A stretch of 64,000 nucleotides of DNA, from assembly GCF_002269255.1 (NCBI RefSeq), contig NZ_CP022823.1, positions 2,232,001 through 2,296,000 of the forward strand. The letters run 5' to 3'. Position 1 is the stretch's first letter. Every line of letters starts with the position of its first letter. Positions 56,949 through 64,000 of the stretch are shown piece by piece. The position numbers and the translations under genes were made by a program. The notes under the pieces were generated by a model. The model worked only from the letters and a program-made list of their open reading frames with translations, did not search any database and was not told the DNA's origin. The stretch comes from Klebsiella quasivariicola. GTDB taxonomy: Bacteria; Pseudomonadota; Gammaproteobacteria; Enterobacterales; Enterobacteriaceae.

Positions 56949-59624
56949 TTAAGCGGATTTTTTCGCTTTTTTCTCAGCTTTAACCGGAGCGACTTCTGCT
57001 TTCACCCCAGCTTCGCCTTCGACGAATTCGCGGCCATAGTAGGTATCCAGCAGAATCTGTTTCAGTTCGGAGATCAGCGGGTAGCGCGGGTTAGCGCCGG
57101 TGCACTGGTCGTCGAATGCATCTTCAGACAGCTTATCAACGTGGGCCAGGAAGTCAGCTTCCTGAACGCCAGCTTCGCGGATAGATTTCGGAATACCCAG
57201 CTCAGCTTTAATGCTTTCCAGCCATGCCAGCAGTTTCTCGATTTTCGCTGCGGTACGGTCGCCCGGTGCGGACAGACCCAGGTGGTCAGCGATTTCGGCG
57301 TAACGACGACGAGCCTGCGGACGGTCGTACTGGCTGAATGCGGTCTGCTTGGTCGGATTGTCATTCGCGTTGTAGCGGATAACGTTGCAGATCAGCAGGG
57401 CGTTGGCCAGACCGTGCGGAATATGGAACTGGGAACCCAGTTTGTGCGCCATGGAGTGACACACGCCGAGGAAGGCGTTCGCAAACGCGATACCGGCGAT
57501 AGTTGCGGCACTGTGTACACGTTCACGGGCAACCGGGTTTTTGGAACCTTCGTGGTAAGAGGCCGGCAGGTACTCTTTCAGCAGTTTCAGAGCCTGCAGA
57601 GCCTGGCCGTCAGAGAACTCAGAAGCCAGTACGGAAACGTAAGCTTCCAGGGCGTGAGTGACGGCATCCAGACCACCGAACGCACACAGGGACTTCGGCA
57701 TATCCATGACCAGGTTGGCGTCAACAATGGCCATATCCGGCGTCAGGGCATAGTCTGCCAGCGGATATTTCTGACCTGTTGCGTCATCGGTTACCACAGC
57801 AAACGGTGTCACTTCAGAACCGGTACCGGAGGTAGTGGTGATCGCCACCATCTTCGCTTTAACACCCATTTTCGGGAACTTGTAGATACGTTTACGGATA
57901 TCCATAAAGCGCAGCGCCAGTTCTTCGAAGTGCGTTTCCGGATGTTCGTACATGACCCACATGATTTTCGCGGCATCCATCGGGGAACCACCACCCAGCG
58001 CGATGATCACGTCTGGTTTAAAGGAGTTCGCCAGGTCGGCACCTTTACGTACGATAGTCAGCGTCGGGTCAGCTTCAACTTCGAAGAAGACTTCAGTTTC
58101 AACACCCGCTGCTTTCAGTACGGAAGTGATCTGATCGGCATAGCCGTTGTTGAACAGGAAGCGGTCAGTCACGATCAGCGCGCGTTTGTGACCATCAGTA
58201 ATCACTTCATCCAGTGCGATTGGCAGAGAGCCACGACGGAAGTAGATCGATTTCGGAAGTTTGTGCCACAACATGTTTTCAGCTCGCTTAGCAACGGTTT
58301 TCTTGTTGATCAGGTGTTTCGGACCAACGTTTTCAGAGATGGAGTTACCACCCCAGGAACCACAACCCAGAGTCAGGGAAGGCGCGAGTTTGAAGTTGTA
58401 CAGGTCACCGATACCACCCTGAGATGCTGGGGTGTTGATCAGGATACGTGCGGTTTTCATCATCTGGCCAAAGTAAGCCACGCGAGCCGGCTGGTTATCC
58501 TGGTCGGTGTACAGGCAAGAGGTGTGACCGATACCGCCCATGGCAACCAGTTTTTCCGCTTTGGCTACTGCATCTTCGAAATCTTTCGCACGGTACATAG
58601 CCAGCGTCGGCGACAGTTTTTCGTGAGCAAACGGTTCGCTTTCGTCAACGTTGGTCACTTCACCGATCAGAATTTTGGTGGAGGCCGGAACAGTAAAGCC
58701 TGCCAGTTCAGCGATTTTCGCCGCTGGCTGACCAACGATAGCGGCGTTCAGCGCGCCATTTTTCAGAATGATATCCTGAACAGCTTTCAGTTCTTTACCT
58801 TGCAGCAGGTAACCGCCGTGGCTGGCGAAACGTTCGCGAACCGCGTCATAAACAGAATCAACCACAACAACAGACTGCTCAGAAGCACAGATAACGCCGT
58901 TATCGAAGGTTTTAGACATCAGTACGGATGCTACGGCGCGTTTGATGTCTGCAGTTTCATCGATTACTACCGGCGTGTTACCGGCACCAACACCGATAGC
59001 AGGTTTACCGGAGCTGTATGCTGCTTTCACCATGCCTGGACCACCGGTCGCGAGGATCAGGTTGATGTCCGGGTGGTGCATCAGGGCGTTAGACAGCTCA
59101 ACAGACGGCTGATCGATCCAGCCAATCAGGTCTTTTGGCGCACCGGCAGCGATGGCAGCCTGCAGCACGATGTCAGCGGCTTTGTTGGTGGCTTCTTTAG
59201 CACGCGGATGCGGAGAGAAGATGATGGCGTTACGGGTCTTCAGGCTAATGAGCGATTTGAAGATGGCTGTGGAAGTCGGGTTAGTGGTCGGTACGATACC
59301 GCAAATGATACCGATAGGTTCAGCGATAGTGATGGTACCAAAAGTGTCGTCTTCTGACAGGACGCCACAGGTCTTTTCATCTTTATAGGCGTTGTAGATA
59401 TATTCAGAAGCGAAGTGGTTTTTGATCACTTTGTCTTCTACGATACCCATTCCGGATTCGGCAACGGCCATTTTAGCGAGAGGGATTCGAGCATCTGCGG
59501 CGGCCAGAGCGGCTGCACGGAAGATTTTGTCGACTTGTTCTTGAGTGAAACTGGCATATTCACGCTGGGCTTTCTTGACACGCTCAACAAGCGCGTTCAG
59601 TTCAGCGATATTAGTAACAGCCAT
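56949..59624 (-). CDS. adhE: Bifunctional acetaldehyde-CoA/alcohol dehydrogenase AdhE
   Basis: The 891-residue protein makes ethanol from acetyl-CoA under fermentation and forms spirosomes. The N-terminal aldehyde dehydrogenase half has catalytic Cys in GVICASEQS (near 246); the C-terminal Fe-dependent alcohol dehydrogenase half has the iron His motif region (AHKLGSQFHIPHG, near 720-735). Length equals E. coli AdhE. The start follows GGAGAGC. The large open frame on the opposite strand is a codon-bias shadow. Confidence 0.98.
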   Translation of the reverse strand: MAVTNIAELNALVERVKKAQREYASFTQEQVDKIFRAAALAAADARIPLAKMAVAESGMGIVEDKVIKNHFASEYIYNAYKDEKTCGVLSEDDTFGTITIAEPIGIICGIVPTTNPTSTAIFKSLISLKTRNAIIFSPHPRAKEATNKAADIVLQAAIAAGAPKDLIGWIDQPSVELSNALMHHPDINLILATGGPGMVKAAYSSGKPAIGVGAGNTPVVIDETADIKRAVASVLMSKTFDNGVICASEQSVVVVDSVYDAVRERFASHGGYLLQGKELKAVQDIILKNGALNAAIVGQPAAKIAELAGFTVPASTKILIGEVTNVDESEPFAHEKLSPTLAMYRAKDFEDAVAKAEKLVAMGGIGHTSCLYTDQDNQPARVAYFGQMMKTARILINTPASQGGIGDLYNFKLAPSLTLGCGSWGGNSISENVGPKHLINKKTVAKRAENMLWHKLPKSIYFRRGSLPIALDEVITDGHKRALIVTDRFLFNNGYADQITSVLKAAGVETEVFFEVEADPTLTIVRKGADLANSFKPDVIIALGGGSPMDAAKIMWVMYEHPETHFEELALRFMDIRKRIYKFPKMGVKAKMVAITTTSGTGSEVTPFAVVTDDATGQKYPLADYALTPDMAIVDANLVMDMPKSLCAFGGLDAVTHALEAYVSVLASEFSDGQALQALKLLKEYLPASYHEGSKNPVARERVHSAATIAGIAFANAFLGVCHSMAHKLGSQFHIPHGLANALLICNVIRYNANDNPTKQTAFSQYDRPQARRRYAEIADHLGLSAPGDRTAAKIEKLLAWLESIKAELGIPKSIREAGVQEADFLAHVDKLSEDAFDDQCTGANPRYPLISELKQILLDTYYGREFVEGEAGVKAEVAPVKAEKKAKKSA

Positions 59625-60100
59625 AATGCTCTCCTGATAATGTTAAACTTTTTTAGTAAATCAGTTGCTCGATTCGACATTATAGACAGGCTGTTAACAG
59701 CTTGCATGTAAATGTTTATGTAGAAAAATCAGGGTGCTGTTTTACCGATTTACTAAAAAAGCTTTGTCTCTTTCTCTGTCAGGTACTGCTGCCTTCCACT
59801 CTGTTGGTGTCATCAAGATTACTCACTTCTGAGTACAAAATACGTGATTTAGATCAAATATTGGCGTAGCTGATACCTTTCAGCTGGCTGCTTTTTAACC
59901 GATTCAATCAAGTGTAATGGGAGGGTTTTGAAATTAAAGAAATAGTTAGCATTAAATACACATATATCCAACATTCGATACATATCACCGGGTTATGCAT
60001 ATTTATAATGAATATTGCAGGCAAAAAGCGTATGTTTCGCGCAGTTATCTTATGCTGATAACAGTCAACCGCCAATTTTGATGATGCTGCGGAGCCCAAT
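59625..60100. promoter_or_regulatory. Divergent adhE / ychE control region (476 bases)
   Basis: The region is AT-rich and holds the adhE leader, in which a 15-base sequence CTTTTTTAGTAAATC (59648-59662) is the exact complement of GATTTACTAAAAAAG (59747-59761), allowing a long-range 15-bp stem in the leader RNA. A near-consensus FNR/CRP-like site GTGAT-TTAG-ATCAA is at 59844-59857. A 63-residue frame at 59908-60099 is not supported. Confidence 0.7.
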
Positions 60101-60748
60101 GTGACTCAATCTTTGTTCGATTTTTCTGCATATTTTAAATTTTTCATCGGCTTATTTGCGTTGGTCAACCCGGTCGGCATTATTCCGGTGTTCATTAGTA
60201 TGACGAGCTACCAACCGGCAGCAGTGCGGAATAAGACCAATCTGACGGCTAACCTGTCGGTGGCGATCATCCTTCTGACATCATTGTTTCTGGGGGATGG
60301 CATTCTGCAAATTTTTGGTATTTCCATCGATTCCTTCCGCATCGCTGGTGGGATCCTGGTGGTCACTATTGCGATGTCGATGATAAGCGGCAAGCTCGGT
60401 GAAGATAAACAGAACAAGCAGGAGAAGTCAGAGACGGCGGTTCGGGAGAGTATCGGTGTCGTGCCGCTTGCGCTACCGCTAATGGCCGGGCCGGGGGCAA
60501 TCAGTTCCACCATCGTTTGGGGAACCCGCTATCACTCATGGGTGCACCTGCTCGGCTTTTCTCTGGCGATTGCCGTTTTTGCCCTCTGCTGCTGGGGCAT
60601 ATTCCGTATGGCGCCCTGGCTGGTGCGTCTGTTAGGGCAAACGGGGATTAACGTCATCACTCGTATCATGGGCTTGCTGCTGATGGCGCTCGGTATCGAG
60701 TTCATTGTGACCGGTATTAAAGCTCTTTTCCCGGGGCTGCTTAACTAG
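60101..60748 (+). CDS. ychE: MarC family inner-membrane protein YchE
   Basis: The 215-residue protein has six predicted membrane helices and the MarC/SNG1 features FFIGLFALVNPVGIIPVF (near 14-31) and LPLMAGPGAISSTIV. Function is unknown. The start is GTG at 60101. Length equals E. coli YchE. Confidence 0.94.
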   Translation: MTQSLFDFSAYFKFFIGLFALVNPVGIIPVFISMTSYQPAAVRNKTNLTANLSVAIILLTSLFLGDGILQIFGISIDSFRIAGGILVVTIAMSMISGKLGEDKQNKQEKSETAVRESIGVVPLALPLMAGPGAISSTIVWGTRYHSWVHLLGFSLAIAVFALCCWGIFRMAPWLVRLLGQTGINVITRIMGLLLMALGIEFIVTGIKALFPGLLN

Positions 60749-61488
60749 TTATTCGCCATGCAGGCGTGACGGTTCGCGTTCACGCCTGCGCGATTATTAG
60801 CAAAACCTATTGATGAAAGCGAATTCCGCTGCCGGGATAATGTTTTGCAATGATGTCTGTAATTTCATATTTTTCATTTACATATGAAACATTTCTCTTT
60901 GTCTTCTGCTCGCGCTTTTCCCCACGGAGATGTTATTTTCCTCACATCATTCTCTGGCACTTGCTGTCGGATCATTGAAATGATATTAGTAATTTTAACA
61001 AGGCTGTAGATGAATGTGCTAAAAAGTAACCTTTTGTTAAATTTTTGTACAAAAAACCATCTTTTTGCCTGATCCCGTTCTGCTGGTCGCTGCAAATATC
61101 ATATTTATATGATTAATAATGATATTTTTATATTTATGGCATGTGGCAACACCCTGTGTCGATAGCAAAACGGGCAATAAAAGAGAATCCGGTAACATAT
61201 TTGCAAATTGCATTGGCGGAGGTGTTTACCTTTTGATACTTTCCGCCGTTATCGTCTGCTGAATGATATGCGTAAATGAGAATTATTTTTAATTAACTCA
61301 TTTCGCCAGAACGACCCTCCAGCGAGGGCAACGAATCGACGTCAAGACTGCCAATCGAGCGGTCGTAATAAATAAGTCGGTGATAGCAATCTGCCAACCG
61401 CAAACTCCTGCGTTGGACAGATCCCGAAAACGGGGAAAAACAGGCTGGTTAAAAAACCAGTAATTATAATGACTGGAGTTACAACACA
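60749..61488 (+). promoter_or_regulatory. ychE / oppA intergenic region and oppA leader (740 bases)
   Basis: The gap holds a 10-bp stem GCAGGCGTGA/TCACGCCTGC after ychE (60760-60789, no U-tract), an 8-bp stem TTTCATAT/ATATGAAA (60863-60889), an oppA leader hairpin CTGGTT/AACCAG (61445-61460), and the CA-rich ACAACACAA (61481-61489) at the start codon, complementary to the GcvB seed type known to repress oppA. No coding gene is supported. Its length suggests several promoters. Confidence 0.65.
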
Positions 61489-63123
61489 ATGACCATCATC
61501 ACTAAAAAACGTTTGATCGCCGCGGGAGTGCTATCCGCACTGATCGCCGGCAATATGGCTATGGCAGCGGATGTCCCGGCCGGTGTGCAGTTGGCAGATA
61601 AGCAAACGCTGGTGCGAAATAGCGGCGCCGAGCCGCAATCGCTGGACCCGAATAAAATTGAAGGGGTCCCCGAGGCGAATATTAGCCGCGATCTGTTCGA
61701 AGGTTTGTTGAATACCTCGCCGAAAGATGGCCACCCGATCCCTGGGGTGGCGGAGAGCTGGGATAATAAAGATTTTAAAGTCTGGACCTTCCATCTGCGT
61801 AAAGATGCAAAATGGTCTAACGGCGAGCCGGTGACTGCCCAGGACTTCGTTTATAGCTGGCAGCGTCTGGTGGACCCGAAAACAGCGTCTCCCTATGCCA
61901 GCTACCCGCAGTATGGTCATATCCTCAATGTTGACGAAATCATCGACGGCAAGAAAGCGCCAGGCGAGCTGGGCGTAAAAGCCATTGATGACCACACCCT
62001 GGAAGTCACTCTCAGCGAGCCGGTTCCCTATTTTTACAAACTGCTGGTTAACCCGGCGATGTCTCCTGTCTACAAACCGGCCATTGAAAAATTTGGCGAG
62101 AAGTGGACACAGCCTGGCAATATCGTCACCAATGGCGCGTATACTCTGAAAGACTGGGTGGTCAACGAACGTATTGTCATGGAGCGCAACCCGCACTACT
62201 GGGATAATGCCAAAACCGTTATCAACACCGTGACCTGGCTGCCGACCTCTTCCGAAGTGACCTATGTTAACCGCTATCGCAGTGGTGAACTGGACATGAC
62301 CTATAACCAGCTGCCGATCGAACTCTTCCAGAAGCTGAAAAAAGAGATCCCCAACGAGCTGCACGTTGACCCGTATCTGTGTACCTATTATTACGAAATC
62401 AACAACCAGAAAGCGCCGTTCACCGACGTACGCGTGCGTACCGCGCTGAAGCTGGGTCTGGACCGCGACATCATTGCTAACAAGGTGAAAGGTCAGGGCG
62501 ATCTGCCGGCCTATGGTTACACGCCGCCGTATACCGATGGCGCGAAACTGAGCGAGCCGGAATGGTTTACCTGGTCGCAGGAAAAACGTAATGAAGAAGC
62601 GAAGAAACTGCTGGCCGAAGCCGGCTATACCGCAGATAAACCGTTAACCTTCAACCTGCTGTATAACACCTCTGATCTGCACAAGAAGCTGGCGATTGCC
62701 GCCGCCTCGCTGTGGCGTAAAAACCTGGGCATTGACGTGAAGCTGGTCAATCAGGAGTGGAAAACGTTCCTCGATACTCGTCATCAGGGCACCTATGACG
62801 TGGCGCGCGCGGGCTGGTGCGCCGACTATAACGAGCCAACCTCCTTCCTGAACACCATGCTCTCTGACAGCTCAATGAATACCGCGCACTATAAGAGCCC
62901 GGCGTTCGATAAAATTATGGCTGAATCCGTAAAAGCGTCAGATGAAGCGCAGCGCACGGCAGCCTATGCGAAAGCGGAACAGCAGCTGGACAAAGACAGC
63001 GCGATCGTACCGGTCTATTACTACGTCAACGCCCGCCTGGTGAAACCGTGGGTAGGGGGCTACACCGGTAAAGACCCGATGGATAACGTCTATACCAAAG
63101 ATCTTTACGTTATCAAACATTAA
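61489..63123 (+). CDS. oppA: Oligopeptide-binding protein OppA
   Basis: The 544-residue periplasmic protein has a signal peptide (cut near residue 26, AMA-ADVP) and the SBP_bac_5 fold (NSGAEPQSLDPNKIEG near 45). It binds 2-5 residue peptides for OppBCDF and helps recycle cell-wall peptides. E. coli OppA has 543 residues. Unequal expression with oppB is expected: a hairpin lies between them. Confidence 0.98.
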   Translation: MTIITKKRLIAAGVLSALIAGNMAMAADVPAGVQLADKQTLVRNSGAEPQSLDPNKIEGVPEANISRDLFEGLLNTSPKDGHPIPGVAESWDNKDFKVWTFHLRKDAKWSNGEPVTAQDFVYSWQRLVDPKTASPYASYPQYGHILNVDEIIDGKKAPGELGVKAIDDHTLEVTLSEPVPYFYKLLVNPAMSPVYKPAIEKFGEKWTQPGNIVTNGAYTLKDWVVNERIVMERNPHYWDNAKTVINTVTWLPTSSEVTYVNRYRSGELDMTYNQLPIELFQKLKKEIPNELHVDPYLCTYYYEINNQKAPFTDVRVRTALKLGLDRDIIANKVKGQGDLPAYGYTPPYTDGAKLSEPEWFTWSQEKRNEEAKKLLAEAGYTADKPLTFNLLYNTSDLHKKLAIAAASLWRKNLGIDVKLVNQEWKTFLDTRHQGTYDVARAGWCADYNEPTSFLNTMLSDSSMNTAHYKSPAFDKIMAESVKASDEAQRTAAYAKAEQQLDKDSAIVPVYYYVNARLVKPWVGGYTGKDPMDNVYTKDLYVIKH

Positions 63124-63133
63124 TGGCAATACG

Positions 63134-63157
63134 TGGAGCGGGTCTTTGCTCGCTCCA
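63134..63157 (+). terminator. Intercistronic hairpin between oppA and oppB
   Basis: TGGAGCG pairs with CGCTCCA across a 10-base loop. No strong U-tract follows, so it probably attenuates transcription or protects the oppA message and explains high OppA relative to the permease. Confidence 0.65.
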
Positions 63158-63208
63158 TCGTGTCTTATTTGAGAGCAGTGCAAAGGCACACGCCAGAAGG
63201 TACGGGCA

Positions 63209-64000
63209 ATGTTAAAATTTATCTTACGTCGCTGTCTGGAAGCGATTCCGACGCTATTTATTCTTATTACCATCTCATTCTTCATGATGCGTCTGGCTCC
63301 GGGAAGTCCTTTTACCGGGGAACGTACGCTACCGCCTGAAGTCATGGCGAATATTGAAGCAAAATACCATTTAAACGATCCCATCATGACGCAGTACTTC
63401 AATTATCTGAAGCAGCTGGCGCATGGCGATTTTGGTCCCTCCTTTAAATACAAAGATTATTCGGTCAACGATCTGGTGGCGGCCAGCTTCCCGGTGTCGG
63501 CGAAACTGGGCTTCGCTGCCTTTTTCCTGGCGGTGGTGATCGGTGTTGCCGCCGGGGTGATAGCCGCTCTGAAGCAAAATACCCGCTGGGACTATGCCGT
63601 GATGGGGGTAGCCATGACCGGCGTGGTTATCCCGAGCTTTGTGGTGGCGCCGCTGCTGGTGATGATCTTTGCTATTACGCTGCACTGGCTACCGGGCGGC
63701 GGCTGGAACGGTGGGGCGCTGAAATTTATGATCCTGCCGATGGTGGCGCTCTCTCTGGCTTATATCGCCAGTATTGCGCGTATCACTCGCGGCTCGATGA
63801 TTGAAGTCCTGCACTCTAACTTTATCCGCACCGCGCGGGCGAAAGGGCTGCCGATGCGCCGCATTATTTTCCGCCATGCGCTGAAGCCGGCATTGCTGCC
63901 GGTGCTCTCCTATATGGGGCCGGCTTTCGTGGGCATCATTACCGGCTCAATGGTCATCGAAACCATTTACGGCCTGCCGGGGATCGGTCAGCTGTTCGTT
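63209..64000 (+). CDS. oppB: Oligopeptide ABC transporter permease OppB (partial, cut by window end)
   Basis: An open frame begins at 63209 with MLKFILRRCLEAIPTLF and continues to the window edge for 264 codons (E. coli OppB has 306 residues). It has the expected membrane helices and the EAA-type motif RTARAKGLPMRRIIFRHALK near residues 207-226. The GAAGG before the ATG is a ribosome site. It follows oppA after 85 bases. Confidence 0.96.
   Translation, partial: MLKFILRRCLEAIPTLFILITISFFMMRLAPGSPFTGERTLPPEVMANIEAKYHLNDPIMTQYFNYLKQLAHGDFGPSFKYKDYSVNDLVAASFPVSAKLGFAAFFLAVVIGVAAGVIAALKQNTRWDYAVMGVAMTGVVIPSFVVAPLLVMIFAITLHWLPGGGWNGGALKFMILPMVALSLAYIASIARITRGSMIEVLHSNFIRTARAKGLPMRRIIFRHALKPALLPVLSYMGPAFVGIITGSMVIETIYGLPGIGQLFV

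Noticed and set aside
56919..59357. 812-residue open frame on the plus strand opposite adhE
   Set aside because: It is the antisense of a highly biased adhE coding sequence, lacks a ribosome site, is Arg/Phe/Gln-rich without domains, and such antisense frames are a known by-product of codon bias.

Overview
The window is a piece of enterobacterial chromosome that almost certainly comes from Klebsiella (K. pneumoniae complex or a close relative). Most proteins look like near-identical orthologues of E. coli genes in the E. coli order (ychF-pth-ychH-dauA-prs-ispE-lolB / hemA-prfA-prmC-sirB2-sirB1-kdsA / chaA-chaB-chaC-ychN / ychO-narL-narX / narK-narGHJI / tRNA-Tyr / purU-ychJ-rssA-rssB-galU-hns-tdk-adhE-ychE-oppAB). 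The E. coli backbone is interrupted by blocks that E. coli K-12 lacks: the end of a type VI secretion cluster, a Klebsiella-type nas nitrate assimilation operon, a TipA/AlbA-like MerR regulator, and a DMT exporter with a divergent Lrp-type regulator. The species call rests on recalled gene content and protein similarity, not on a search.

Region by region: 1-5353 is the end of a T6SS operon (tssF, tssG, tssJ, tssE, a VasL/ImpA-like gene). 5485-6812 holds an orphan sugar-binding periplasmic protein and an unrecognised 109-residue protein. 6900-10508 holds ychF/pth, ychH and an AlbA-like regulator behind a typical 19-bp-spacer MerR promoter. 10509-14903 is lolB-ispE-prs-dauA on the minus strand, divergent from the hemA-prfA-prmC-sirB2-sirB1-kdsA operon (15175-20512). 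20599-24061 holds chaA, chaB, chaC, a small DUF1883-like gene and ychN.

24129-35171 is the assimilatory nitrate block: nasR (NIT-ANTAR antiterminator), a sigma-54 promoter and terminator leader, then nasF-nasE-nasD (nitrate uptake), a single long gene in which NasC and NasB are fused in frame, and nasA. 35323-47907 is the respiratory nitrate block: ychO, narL-narX, narK and narGHJI, with recognisable FNR, NarL and IHF sites. Nitrate assimilation, nitrate sensing and nitrate respiration therefore lie within about 24 kb.

49352-50450 is the most unusual non-coding stretch. A stringent tyrT-type promoter (minus strand) drives first a chimeric, broken tRNA-Tyr, then two intact tRNA-Tyr genes, then three tandem ~175-bp rtT-like repeats, each beginning with the 3' end of tRNA-Tyr. 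The chimera appears to have formed at a 9-bp sequence shared by the repeat and the tRNA T-arm.

I found no CRISPR array, insertion sequence, prophage or integrase gene. No completely new multi-gene system is evident. The best candidates for undescribed biology are the tRNA-Tyr/repeat array, the NasC-NasB fusion, the paired hairpins between chaC and the DUF1883-like gene, a 15-bp long-range stem in the adhE leader, and the unknown 109-residue protein next to the T6SS end.
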